Shown here: positions 27,601 through 35,997 of the stretch, piece by piece | Layout: each line of letters starts with the position of its first letter | How positions within the stretch are numbered: position 1 is the stretch's first letter | Assembly (NCBI RefSeq): GCF_008801815.1 | Contig: NZ_VZOX01000021.1 | DNA: 64,000 bases | DNA from: Edwardsiella anguillarum | GTDB taxonomy: Bacteria; Pseudomonadota; Gammaproteobacteria; Enterobacterales; Enterobacteriaceae | Strand: one strand, 5' to 3' | Program-made: the position numbers and the translations under genes | Notes under the pieces: generated by a model | Database searches by the model: none | The model's input: the letters and a program-made list of their open reading frames with translations, nothing else | What the model was told of the DNA's origin: nothing

Positions 27601-27754
27601 GGTGAGCGTGCGCCAGGACGCACAGATCTGGCAGCTGCGCATCGACGAGGCGGGCGAATTCGCCGAGGTGCCGCCGGTATTGAGCGACATGTGCCGTATC
27701 ATCAGCCATGTTCACAACCACCACCATTATCTGCTTGGCCGCGTGGAGGAATAA
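24647..27754 (+). CDS. ygfK: YgfK: Fe-S/FAD oxidoreductase of uric acid and purine catabolism
   Basis: A 1035-residue cytoplasmic oxidoreductase (E. coli 1032). The N-terminal part resembles a dihydroorotate/dihydropyrimidine-dehydrogenase-like barrel. The middle is a GltD-type FAD/NAD(P)H module with G-A-G-P-A-G-L-S-A-G and G-A-G-N-T-A-M-D, preceded by a Cys-rich Fe-S segment. The C-terminus has two ferredoxin-type cysteine clusters (C-L-E-C-N-Y-V-C-S-K-C and C-N-E-C-G-N-C-A-Q-F-C-P). The family is needed for anaerobic uric acid breakdown and is thought to pass electrons to a purine-ring reduction. ATG 24647 has AAGGAGAG before it. First gene of the ygfK-ssnA unit. Confidence 0.93.
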   Translation: MGDIMRPVPFEELLTRIFDEYHQSRSIFGIPEQQFYRKDNQRLIKVFGETCETPIGPAAGPHTQLAQNIIVSWLTGGRFIELKTVQILDRLELDKPCIDAEDECFNTEWSTEFTLLKAHDEYLKAWFALHLLEEIFDPRTRGEAKSFIFNMSVGYNLDGIKQPPMQQFIHDMMDSAKHPKFAEYRRILARWVGDEAFLSRLGLVERRDRLAALAAGIPADMAHGVTLSTMHGCPPDEIEAICRYMLEEKHLNTFVKLNPTLLGYARVREILDTCGFDYIGLKEESFDHDLKLAQALEMLQRLMTLGREKQLSFGVKLTNTLGTINNKGALPGGEMYMSGRALFPLSINVAAVLSRAFNGELPISYSGGASKFNIRDIFETGIRPITMATDLLKPGGYLRLTECMRELDRSEYWDMPKVDVARLEALAARAVSMEYTQKQWKSDDRIDAGGPLPQTDCYVAPCVTACAIKQDIPEYIRLMGEGRYADALAVIYQRNALPAITGHICDHQCQYNCTRLDYDSALNIRELKKVALERGWQEYKQRWHKPAGSGNKHPVAVIGAGPAGLSAGYFLARAGHPVTLFEREANAGGVVKNIIPQFRIPGELIAHDIEFVADHGVKFVFGCDPQLTVEQLQQQGFAYVLVGVGTDKNSGVRLAGDNRNVYRSLPFLRDYNRGVALTLGKHVAVVGAGNTAMDCARAALRVPGVEDVTVLYRRTLNEMPAYREEYQEALEDGVKFMFLTNPERFDQDGTLVARVMALGEPDAQGRRRPVATEQTVTLQMDALITAIGEQADCEHLAAIGVPLDDSGWPAVRDASGETTRENVFLIGDVQSGPSSIVAAIGTARRATDAILARESIASSYGDKYWNNVDPARIYQRKGAIAVTLVDKDDRDAFVAQEAQRCLECNYVCSKCVDVCPNRANVSIAVPGFQNRFQTLHIDAYCNECGNCAQFCPWQGKPYKDKITIFSLAQDFTNSTNPGFLVEGSQVSVRQDAQIWQLRIDEAGEFAEVPPVLSDMCRIISHVHNHHHYLLGRVEE

Positions 27755-27756
27755 CC

Positions 27757-29085
27757 ATGCTGATTCTGAAGAATGTCACTGCCGTACAGTTTGAGCCGGC
27801 GCGTGTCCTGGAAGGGGTCGATATCGCCATCGACGGCGCGGAGATCCGCGCCGTGGGCAACAACCTGCGTGCGCAGTACCCCGAGGTCCGGGTTAAGGAG
27901 ATGCACGGGCGTCTGGTGATGCCGGGCATCGTCTGCGCCCACAACCATTTCTACTCCGGTCTGTCGCGAGGCATCATGGCCAACATTGCGCCGTGCCCGG
28001 ACTTCATCTCCACCCTGAAGAACCTGTGGTGGCGCCTGGATCGGGCATTGGATGAGGAGTCGCTGTACTACAGCGGGCTGATCTGCTCGCTGGAGGCGAT
28101 TAAGAGCGGCTGTACCGCGGTGATCGACCATCACGCCTCGCCCAACTATATAGCTGGCTCTCTGGCGACCCTGCGCCAGGGATTTCTGAAGGCCGGTCTG
28201 CGCGGCATGACCTGCTTCGAGACCACCGACCGCAACGGCGGCACCCGTGAGCTGCAGGCGGGGGTAGAGGAGAATATCCGCTTCGCCCACCTGATCGACG
28301 ACGCCAAGGCAAAGGGGAGCGAGCCCTACCTGGTGGAGGCGCACATCGGTGCCCACGCGCCCTTTACCGTCTCCAACGCCGGTCTGGATATGCTGCGAGA
28401 GGCCCTGCGCGCCACCGGGCGCGGGCTGCATATTCACGCGGCGGAGGATCGCTATGATGTCTCCCACAGCCATGACAAGTATGGTCAGGATCTGGTAGTG
28501 CGCCTGGCCGAGTATGACCTGATTAACGATAAGACCCTGTTGGCCCACGGTCTGTATCTCTCCGGTGAGGACATCCGCATCCTCAACGAGCAGGATGCTT
28601 TCCTGGTACACAACGCCCGCTCCAATATGAATAACCACGTAGGCTACAACCAGCGTCTGGCGCAGTATCGCAACCTGGCGCTCGGCACCGACGGCATCGG
28701 CGCGGACATGTTTGAAGAGCTGAAGTTTGCCTTTTTTAAACACCGCGACGCCGGCGGCCCGCTGTGGCCGGATAGCTTTACCCGCTTCCTGTACAACGGC
28801 AACCAGCTGCTTGACCGCAACTTTGGCGCCCGCTTTGGCCGTCTGGAGGCGGGCTATAAGGCGGATCTGACCATCTGCGACTATCCGTCACCGACGCCGC
28901 TAGCGGCGCAGAACATCGGTGGACATCTGGCCTTCGGCCTGGGCTCATCCAGCGTGCACAGCGTGATGGTCGAAGGGGTGATGGTGTATGAGGATCGTGC
29001 GTTCCCGTTTGACGTCGAGCCGATTTACGCCGAGGCCCGCAGGGTCGCCGCCAAGATGTGGCAGCGTATGGATGCACTGAACTGA
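27757..29085 (+). CDS. ssnA: SsnA: amidohydrolase of the purine cluster
   Basis: A 442-residue metal-dependent amidohydrolase (same length as in E. coli), cytoplasmic, belonging to the chlorohydrolase/aminohydrolase group. The metal motif H-N-H-F-Y is near residue 63, with later H-I-H and H-G and L-G-T-D-G-I-G. It probably hydrolyses an intermediate in ring opening after YgfK; the exact substrate is inference. It starts 2 bases after the ygfK stop, indicating strict coupling. Confidence 0.93.
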   Translation: MLILKNVTAVQFEPARVLEGVDIAIDGAEIRAVGNNLRAQYPEVRVKEMHGRLVMPGIVCAHNHFYSGLSRGIMANIAPCPDFISTLKNLWWRLDRALDEESLYYSGLICSLEAIKSGCTAVIDHHASPNYIAGSLATLRQGFLKAGLRGMTCFETTDRNGGTRELQAGVEENIRFAHLIDDAKAKGSEPYLVEAHIGAHAPFTVSNAGLDMLREALRATGRGLHIHAAEDRYDVSHSHDKYGQDLVVRLAEYDLINDKTLLAHGLYLSGEDIRILNEQDAFLVHNARSNMNNHVGYNQRLAQYRNLALGTDGIGADMFEELKFAFFKHRDAGGPLWPDSFTRFLYNGNQLLDRNFGARFGRLEAGYKADLTICDYPSPTPLAAQNIGGHLAFGLGSSSVHSVMVEGVMVYEDRAFPFDVEPIYAEARRVAAKMWQRMDALN

Positions 29086-29091
29086 GACCAT

Positions 29092-29123
29092 AAAACCGCG
29101 CGGGCTTTGGCCCGTGCGGTTTT
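29092..29123 (+). terminator. Terminator-like hairpin between ssnA and ygfM
   Basis: AAAACCGCGCGGGC (29092-29105) pairs with GCCCGTGCGGTTTT (29110-29123) with one mismatch and a TTTG loop, ending in TTTT. Because ygfM follows 18 bases later on the same strand, it may attenuate transcription into ygfM-xdhD. Confidence 0.6.
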
Positions 29124-29141
29124 GCACAAAGAGGGTGGAAC

Positions 29142-29921
29142 ATGATTGAGCAATTTTTCCGGCCGGACTCCATAGAGCAGGCGTTGGAGCTTAAGCGCCG
29201 CTTTCAGGACGAGGCCGTCTACTTCGCCGGAGGAAGTAAATTAAACGCCACGCCCACGCGCACCGAGAAGACGGTGGCTATCTCCCTGAAGGGGCTGGGA
29301 TTGGATCGGGTCACCTGGCATGACGGGGCACTGCACCTCGGCGCCCTGACGACGCTGCAGCAGCTGCGCGATACGGCGCGGCTGCCCCAGGCGCTGCAGG
29401 ACGCGCTGGGCTTTGTCTATTCACGCCATCTGCGTAACCAGTCGACGCTGGGCGGCGAGCTGGCGGCTCGTCAGGCCGAATCGGTGTTGGCGCCGGTGCT
29501 GCTGGCGCTGGATGCCCGTCTGCAGAGCGCCGACGGCGCGGCGATCGCGCTGGAGGAGTATCTGGCCGCGCCGGACGATCGTCTGTTAACGGCGGTGATC
29601 ATCGACGATCCCCTGCGCTGCTGCGCGACCCGCAAGGTGAGCCGTTCGGCGGCGGGCTGGTCGGTAGTGACGGCGGCCGTCGCTCTCCCAGGCGACGGGG
29701 GGCGGCGTATCGCCCTGGACGGCGTTGCCTCTCGCCCGCAGCGTCTGCACGACGTGGAGGGGCTGGCCCTTGAGGGCGCGCCGCTGGCGCAGGCGGTCAG
29801 CGCCGCGATCGCGCCGAGCGCGGATCTGGGCGGCAGCGAAGCGTATAAGCGCTACATCGCGGGCGTCGTAGTGGCTGAACTGTTGGCGGACTGCCAGCAG
29901 ATGAGGGAGGAAGCAAAATGA
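29142..29921 (+). CDS. ygfM: YgfM: FAD subunit of molybdenum hydroxylase
   Basis: A 259-residue FAD-binding subunit of the xanthine-dehydrogenase family, expected to pair with XdhD. The FAD-contact motifs F-A-G-G-S-K-L-N and R-N-Q-S-T-L-G-G-E-L appear in the expected places (family forms usually T-I-G-G). The end overlaps the XdhD start in an ATGA, so the two are translated together. Confidence 0.92.
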   Translation: MIEQFFRPDSIEQALELKRRFQDEAVYFAGGSKLNATPTRTEKTVAISLKGLGLDRVTWHDGALHLGALTTLQQLRDTARLPQALQDALGFVYSRHLRNQSTLGGELAARQAESVLAPVLLALDARLQSADGAAIALEEYLAAPDDRLLTAVIIDDPLRCCATRKVSRSAAGWSVVTAAVALPGDGGRRIALDGVASRPQRLHDVEGLALEGAPLAQAVSAAIAPSADLGGSEAYKRYIAGVVVAELLADCQQMREEAK

Positions 29922-32788
29922 CAATTCGCTTTACGCTGAACGGCACTCCGCGCACGCTGGCGTGTCAGCCGGGCGACAATGTGCAGCAGCTCTTGTTTGG
30001 ACTCGGCATGCACTCTGTTCGCAACAGCGACGATGGATTCGGCTTTGCCGGCTCCGATGCCATTATCTTCGACGGGGTGGTGATCAACGCCTCCCTGCTG
30101 ATCGCCGCCCAGTTAGAGGGCGCGGTGGTGCGCACCGCCGAATCGCTCGGTGCCTGGAATCAACTGAGTCCGGTGCAGCAGGCGATGGTCGACGTCGGCG
30201 TGGTGCAGTCCGGCTATAACGATCCGGCGGCGGCGCTGATCCTGACCGATCTGCTGGAGCGTATTCCGGCGCCGAGTCGTCAGGATATCGATGACGCCCT
30301 CTCCGGGCTGTTTAGCCGCGACGCCGGTTACCAGCAGTTCTACCAGGTGGTGGCGCTGGCGGCGGCGCGGATGCGCGATCCGCTGTATCAGATGGAGGTG
30401 GCGCCCGAGTTTCGCGACGATCTGAGCGTGGTTGGTAAAAACTGTCCGAAGGTGGATGCGGCCAAGATGGTGCAGGCTAAGCCCTGCTACGTCGAGGATC
30501 GCATTGCGGCGGACGCCTGCGTGATCAAGATGCTGCGCTGTCCCCATCCCCATGCGTTGATCACGCATCTGGATGTCAGCCGCGCCGAGGCGTTGCCAGG
30601 GGTGGTGCACGTCATTACCCATCTGAACTGTCCGGATGTCTATTACACCCCCGGTGGACAGAGTGCCCCGGAGCCGTCGCCGCTCGATCGCCGCATGTTC
30701 GGCAAGAAGATGCGCCACGTCGGCGATCGCGTCGCCGCCGTGGTGGCGGAGAGCGAGGCGATCGCGCTACAGGCGCTGCAGCTGATCGAGGTGGAGTACC
30801 AGATCCTGCGCCCGGTGATGTCCATCGACGAGGCGATGGCCGACGATGCGCCGCTGATCCACGACGAACCCATCGTGTATGTGAACGGGGCTCCTAGCGA
30901 TCTGGAGGTGCAGAATCGGGGCTCGGCGCAGCGCGGCGAGCACATGATCATCAACTTCCCGATCGGGGCGCGTCCGCATGACAATATCGCCGCCAGCGTT
31001 CACGGCCGTATTGGGGATGTTGAGCAAGGCTTCGCTCAGGCGGATGTCGTCATCGAACGCACCTACGAGTCAACCCAGGCTCAGCAGTGCCCGACCGAGC
31101 CGCACGTCTGTTATACCTACATGGATGGTGACCGCCTGGTGGTTCACGCCTCCACCCAGGTGCCGTGGCACGTACGCCGCCAGGTGGCGCGTATCGTGGG
31201 GATGAAACAGAACAAGGTTCACATCATCAAGGAGCGCGTCGGCGGCGGCTTCGGCTCCAAGCAGGATATCCTGTTGGAAGAGGTGTGCGCCTGGGCGACC
31301 TGCGTCACCGGGCGTCCGGTCTACTTCCGCTATACCCGTGAAGAGGAGTTTATCGCCAACACCTCGCGCCACGTCGCCAAGGTGAAGGTGAAGATCGGCG
31401 CCACCAAAGAGGGGCGTCTGACCGCCATCGACATGGACTTCCGCGCCAACACCGGCCCCTATGGCAACCATTCCCTGACGGTGCCGAGTAACGGCCCGGC
31501 GCTGTCGCTGCCGCTGTATCCTTGCGATAACGTCAACTTCCAGGTCACCACCTATTACAGCAACATCTGTCCGACCGGGGCCTATCAGGGCTACGGGGCG
31601 CCGAAGGGGAACTTCGCCCTGACCATGGCGCTGGCCGAGCTGGCCGATCAGCTGGGCATCGACCTGCTGGATATCATCGAACTGAACCGGGTGCATGAGG
31701 GACAGGAGCTGAAGATTCTGGGCGCCATCGGCGAAGGCAAGATGCCGACCTCGGTCCCCTCTGCCGCCAGCTGTGCGCTGGAGCCGATCCTGCGCAAAGG
31801 GCGTGAGCTGATCGACTGGGACGCGCCGAAGCCAGCCGAGGGTGACTGGCGCATCGGACGCGGGGTAGCGATCATCATGCAGAAGTCGGGCATTCCGGAC
31901 ATCGATCAGGCCAACTGCATGATAAAACTGGAGTCTGATGGCACCTTTATCGTGCACTCCGGCGGTGCCGACATCGGGACCGGGTTGGATACGGTGGTCA
32001 ACAAGCTGGCGGCCGAGGTGCTGATGTGCCCGATGTCCGAGGTGCATGTCATCTCCGGCGATACCGACCACGCGCTGTTCGACAAGGGGGCTTACGCCTC
32101 ATCCGGCACCTGCTTCTCCGGTAACGCCGCCAAGAAGGCGGCGGAGAATCTGCGCGAGAAGATCCTGTTCCACGGCGCGCAGATGCTGGGTGAGTCGCAA
32201 GAGGATGTCGTGTTGGTCGCACCGGGGATCGTGCGCGGCAAGCGTGGTGAAGTCAGCTATGCCGATATCGCCCATAAGGCGGAAACCGGTACCGGCTTCG
32301 GTACGCTGGTGGCAACGGCCAGCTACATCACGCCGGAGTTTGCCTTCCCCTATGGGGCCAACTTCGCCGAGGTGGCGGTGAACGTACGCACCGGCGAGAT
32401 CCGGCTGGACAAGTTCTATGCCCTGCTGGACTGCGGTACCCCGGTGAACCCCGAGCTGGCGCTGGGGCAGATCTATGGCGCCACCATGCGCGCCATCGGC
32501 CACAGCATGAGCGAGGCGATCCGCTATGACCGCGAGGGGCGCCCGATCACCCGCGATCTGCGCACCTACGGTGCGCCGATGATCGGCGATATCCCGCGTG
32601 ACTTCCGCGCTTTCCTGGTGCCAAGCGACGATCAGGTCGGCCCGTACGGCGCCAAGTCGATCTCGGAGATCGGGGTGAACGGCGCCGCCCCGGCCATCGC
32701 CACCGCGATTCACGACGCCTGCGGGGTTTGGCTGCGTGAATGGCACTTTACACCGGAGAAGATACTGAGCGCGTTAGGAAAACTGTAA
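29918..32788 (+). CDS. xdhD: XdhD: molybdenum hydroxylase large subunit, selenate/purine type
   Basis: A 956-residue (as in E. coli) fusion of an N-terminal ferredoxin-like domain with a large molybdopterin-binding subunit. The molybdenum part contains F-G-G/G-G-G-F-G-S-K, T-E-P/E-P-H-V-C, and the C-terminal G-A-K-S-I-S-E block where the active Glu lies. The N-terminal domain lacks the usual C-x4-C-G-x-C cysteines, as does E. coli XdhD, so the plant-type 2Fe-2S cluster is probably not built by it alone. It is likely a purine hydroxylase; a selenium-bound cofactor is suggested by yqeB, yqeC and mocA. Confidence 0.93.
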   Translation: MTIRFTLNGTPRTLACQPGDNVQQLLFGLGMHSVRNSDDGFGFAGSDAIIFDGVVINASLLIAAQLEGAVVRTAESLGAWNQLSPVQQAMVDVGVVQSGYNDPAAALILTDLLERIPAPSRQDIDDALSGLFSRDAGYQQFYQVVALAAARMRDPLYQMEVAPEFRDDLSVVGKNCPKVDAAKMVQAKPCYVEDRIAADACVIKMLRCPHPHALITHLDVSRAEALPGVVHVITHLNCPDVYYTPGGQSAPEPSPLDRRMFGKKMRHVGDRVAAVVAESEAIALQALQLIEVEYQILRPVMSIDEAMADDAPLIHDEPIVYVNGAPSDLEVQNRGSAQRGEHMIINFPIGARPHDNIAASVHGRIGDVEQGFAQADVVIERTYESTQAQQCPTEPHVCYTYMDGDRLVVHASTQVPWHVRRQVARIVGMKQNKVHIIKERVGGGFGSKQDILLEEVCAWATCVTGRPVYFRYTREEEFIANTSRHVAKVKVKIGATKEGRLTAIDMDFRANTGPYGNHSLTVPSNGPALSLPLYPCDNVNFQVTTYYSNICPTGAYQGYGAPKGNFALTMALAELADQLGIDLLDIIELNRVHEGQELKILGAIGEGKMPTSVPSAASCALEPILRKGRELIDWDAPKPAEGDWRIGRGVAIIMQKSGIPDIDQANCMIKLESDGTFIVHSGGADIGTGLDTVVNKLAAEVLMCPMSEVHVISGDTDHALFDKGAYASSGTCFSGNAAKKAAENLREKILFHGAQMLGESQEDVVLVAPGIVRGKRGEVSYADIAHKAETGTGFGTLVATASYITPEFAFPYGANFAEVAVNVRTGEIRLDKFYALLDCGTPVNPELALGQIYGATMRAIGHSMSEAIRYDREGRPITRDLRTYGAPMIGDIPRDFRAFLVPSDDQVGPYGAKSISEIGVNGAAPAIATAIHDACGVWLREWHFTPEKILSALGKL

Positions 32789-32798
32789 GACCGCGTGC

Positions 32799-32821
32799 GG
32801 GCCGCTCCGCCGGGGCGGCCC
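32799..32821 (+). terminator. Hairpin after xdhD
   Basis: GGGCCGC...GCGGCCC arms (32799-32805 and 32815-32821) form a strong stem about 10 bases after the xdhD stop. No U-tract follows. Confidence 0.4.
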
Positions 32822-32992
32822 TGCGCCAACGATTCAATTAGCCGTTGGATAATGAATATCTGAACTGCACAGCCACAGACGGAATTAGGGGGAACACACC
32901 CTCAGGGGCGCCCCTTGCCGCGCGGCGGGAAAACCGGTAGGCGGATATTTATTAATTGGATCAGATGATCAAATTTACCAAGGAGTAAAGGG

Positions 32993-34411
32993 ATGTCTGA
33001 TATACCGCGTGCTGGATCCGATCTTATTTATCAGCTAGAGGATAAACCGCCCTTTCACCAGCTCATGGTGGGTGCGGTGACTCACCTGCTGGCGATTTTT
33101 GTCCCCATGGTGGCACCGGCGCTGATCGTCGGTACTGCGCTGGGCCTCTCCACCGAAATTACCGCCTATCTGGTCTCCATGGCGATGATCGCCTCCGGCG
33201 TCGGCACCTGGCTGCAGGTGAACCGCTATGGCTGCGTCGGCTCCGGCCTGCTGTCGATCCAGTCAGTGAACTTCTCCTTCGTTACCGTGATGATCGCCCT
33301 GGGCGGCGCCATGAAACACGATGGCCTGCATGAGGAACTGATCATCTCGACCCTGCTGGGGGTCTCCTTTGTCGGTGCCTTCCTGGTGGTAGGTGCCTCG
33401 TTTATCCTGCCCTACCTACGCCGGGTGATCACCCCGACGGTAAGCGGGGTGGTGGTGCTGATGATCGGCCTGAGCCTGATCAAGGTTGGCATCATCGACT
33501 TCGGCGGCGGCTTCGCCGCCAAGAGCAGCGGCACGTTTGGCAACTATGAAAACATCGGCGTCGGTCTGCTGGTACTACTGGTGGTGATCGGCTTTAACTG
33601 TGCGCGCCACCCCTTGCTGCGGATGGGCGGCATCGCCATCGGGCTGATTGCCGGCTATATCGTGGCGCTGTGCCTGGGCATGGTGGACTTCAGCGCCCTG
33701 CGCGACCTGCCGCTGGTGACCGTGCCGGTTCCCTTTAAATATGGCTTTACCTTTGACATGCACGCTTTCCTGGTGGCCGGCACCATCTATCTGCTCAGCG
33801 TGCTGGAGGCGGTGGGGGATATTACCGCGACGGCGATGGTCTCGAATCGCCCCATCGAAGGGCCGGAGTATCAGTCGCGTCTGAGCGGCGGGGTTCTGGC
33901 CGATGGGCTGGTGTCGGTCATCGCCTCTGCCCTGGGGTCGCTGCCGCTGACCACCTTCGCCCAGAATAACGGGGTGATCCAGATGACCGGCGTGGCCTCG
34001 CGCTATGTCGGTCGGGCTATCGCCGTGATGCTGGTGCTGCTGGGGCTGTTCCCGGTGATCGGCCGTTTCTTTACCACCATTCCGGCCCCAGTACTGGGCG
34101 GCGCGATGACGCTGATGTTCTCAATGATCGCCATCGCCGGGATCCGCATCATCATTTCCAACGGACTGCGTCGCCGCGAGACCATTATCGTCGCCACCTC
34201 CCTTGGGTTGGGGCTGGGGGTTTCGTACGATCCGGCCGTATTCCGAGTATTGCCGGATTCGCTGTATGTCCTGGTAGAGAACCCCATTTGCGCTGGTGGT
34301 CTGACGGCTATCATCCTGAATTTGCTGATCCCGATGCGGAAAAAGGCCGAGGTTCGCGAAGAGAGGGATACGGTGGTCGAGCCGTTACGCGGCGAAGAAG
34401 AGATGGATTGA
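32993..34411 (+). CDS. xanQ: Xanthine permease
   Basis: A proton-coupled xanthine importer of the NCS2 (nucleobase-ascorbate transporter) family in the inner membrane, 472 residues with about 14 hydrophobic segments. It matches E. coli XanQ from its first residues and retains the family Q-N-N-G motif in T-F-A-Q-N-N-G-V-I-Q. AAGGAG at 32980-32985 sets the start. The extended, charged C-terminal tail (R-K-K-A-E...E-E-M-D) is a little longer than in E. coli. Followed by guaD. Confidence 0.95.
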   Translation: MSDIPRAGSDLIYQLEDKPPFHQLMVGAVTHLLAIFVPMVAPALIVGTALGLSTEITAYLVSMAMIASGVGTWLQVNRYGCVGSGLLSIQSVNFSFVTVMIALGGAMKHDGLHEELIISTLLGVSFVGAFLVVGASFILPYLRRVITPTVSGVVVLMIGLSLIKVGIIDFGGGFAAKSSGTFGNYENIGVGLLVLLVVIGFNCARHPLLRMGGIAIGLIAGYIVALCLGMVDFSALRDLPLVTVPVPFKYGFTFDMHAFLVAGTIYLLSVLEAVGDITATAMVSNRPIEGPEYQSRLSGGVLADGLVSVIASALGSLPLTTFAQNNGVIQMTGVASRYVGRAIAVMLVLLGLFPVIGRFFTTIPAPVLGGAMTLMFSMIAIAGIRIIISNGLRRRETIIVATSLGLGLGVSYDPAVFRVLPDSLYVLVENPICAGGLTAIILNLLIPMRKKAEVREERDTVVEPLRGEEEMD

Positions 34412-34441
34412 GTCGATGTCTTGGCTGATTAGGAGTTAATC

Positions 34442-35758
34442 ATGGTTTGTGAACATACCCTCAAGGCAGTACGCGGCAGCATTCTAGATGTCACCCGCAC
34501 GGTAACCGATCCGCAGGAGGTCGAGTCCGCGCTGCGTTTTATTGAGGACGGGCTACTGTTGATCCGTAACGGCAAGGTGGACTGGTGCGGTAGCTGGGAA
34601 GAGGGGCGGGAGCGTATTCCCGCCTCGATCCGAGTGCGAGACTACCGCGGCAAGCTGATCGTCCCCGGCTTTGTCGATACCCATATTCACTATCCGCAGA
34701 GCGAGATGGTCGGGGCCTATGGCGAACAGCTGTTGGAGTGGCTGAACAAGCACACTTTCCCCACCGAGCGGCGCTATAACGATCTCGATTACGCCCGCGA
34801 GATGTCTAACTTTTTCCTTAAGCAGCTGCTGCGTAACGGTACCACCACCGCCTTGGTGTTCGGCACCGTGCACCCCGAGTCGGTGGACGCGCTGTTTGAG
34901 GCTGCCAGCCATATCAACATGCGCATGATCGCCGGCAAGGTGATGATGGATCGCAATGCGCCGGACTATCTGCTGGACGATGCGCAGAGCAGCTACGAAC
35001 AGAGCAAGGCGCTGATCGAGCGTTGGCACAAGAATGGCCGCCTGCTGTATGCGGTGACGCCGCGCTTCGCGCCGACCTCCAGCCCGGAGCAGCTGGCGAT
35101 GGCTCAGCGCCTGCGCGAAGAGTACCCCGACACCTATCTGCATACCCACCTGTGTGAAAACCGCGACGAGATCGCCTGGGTCAAGTCGCTGTACCCGCAC
35201 CATGACGGTTATCTGGATGTGTATCACCAGTATGGCCTGACCGGGAAGAACTGCGTGTTCGCCCACTGTATCCACCTGGAGGAGAAAGAGTGGGACTGCC
35301 TGAGCGATACCGGCTCTTCGATCGCCTTCTGCCCGACCTCTAACCTGTACCTCGGCAGCGGCCTGTTTAACCTGCAAAAGGCCTGGCGCAAGCGGGTGAA
35401 GGTGGGGATGGGAACCGACATCGGCGCCGGGACCACCTTTAACATGCTGCAGACGCTGAATGAGGCCTACAAGGTGATGCAGCTGCAGGGCTGCCGCCTG
35501 TCCGCCTATGAGGCGTTCTACCTGGCAACCCTGGGCGGCGCGGCCTCTCTGGGGCTGGACGATCGCATCGGTAACTTCCTGGTCGGTAAAGAGGCCGACT
35601 TTGTGGTGCTGGAGCCGACGGCGACGCCGCTGCAACAGCTGCGCTATGACAACTCGGTCTCTTTGGTGGATAAGCTGTTTGTCACCATGACACTGGGCGA
35701 CGATCGCACCATATATCGTACCTATGTCGATGGTCGTTTAGTGTACGAACGCACCTAA
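34442..35758 (+). CDS. guaD: Guanine deaminase
   Basis: Zinc-dependent cytoplasmic enzyme converting guanine to xanthine, 438 residues. Metal motif T-H-I-H near residue 80, H-T-H-L-C-E, F-A-H-C and G-T-D-I-G-A-G are in the amidohydrolase order. It starts 30 bases after xanQ with an AGGAG site and feeds xanthine into the neighbouring pathway. Confidence 0.95.
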   Translation: MVCEHTLKAVRGSILDVTRTVTDPQEVESALRFIEDGLLLIRNGKVDWCGSWEEGRERIPASIRVRDYRGKLIVPGFVDTHIHYPQSEMVGAYGEQLLEWLNKHTFPTERRYNDLDYAREMSNFFLKQLLRNGTTTALVFGTVHPESVDALFEAASHINMRMIAGKVMMDRNAPDYLLDDAQSSYEQSKALIERWHKNGRLLYAVTPRFAPTSSPEQLAMAQRLREEYPDTYLHTHLCENRDEIAWVKSLYPHHDGYLDVYHQYGLTGKNCVFAHCIHLEEKEWDCLSDTGSSIAFCPTSNLYLGSGLFNLQKAWRKRVKVGMGTDIGAGTTFNMLQTLNEAYKVMQLQGCRLSAYEAFYLATLGGAASLGLDDRIGNFLVGKEADFVVLEPTATPLQQLRYDNSVSLVDKLFVTMTLGDDRTIYRTYVDGRLVYERT

Positions 35759-35943
35759 AATGTCGCGTTTGTGGGTTGAAATGACGAGGTATTAGGTCAG
35801 ATAATCGTTTGCCTTTTACTTCCGTCCCATTTTTACCCGAATTTGGTCGCAGGATGTAGTGGCAGGGAGTAGCGGCTGCCCACGGGGGCAGCCGGATGGG
35901 GCGGAGGGCAGACACAGCATTATGGGCCGCTCTGCAATAACAG

Positions 35944-35959
35944 ACGTAATCGATTACGT
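35944..35959. promoter_or_regulatory. 16-bp palindrome upstream of ghxQ, PurR/LacI-family-like operator
   Basis: ACGTAATCGATTACGT is a perfect palindrome with a central CG, 38 bases before ghxQ. It agrees with the PurR core ACGCAAACGTTTGCGT at 12 of 16 positions, so PurR or another LacI-family repressor is likely. The intergenic region (35759-35997) otherwise holds no gene. Confidence 0.5.
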
Positions 35960-35997
35960 TACAGAAAAGTTTTTTAAATCACTCAGAGGACATCATC

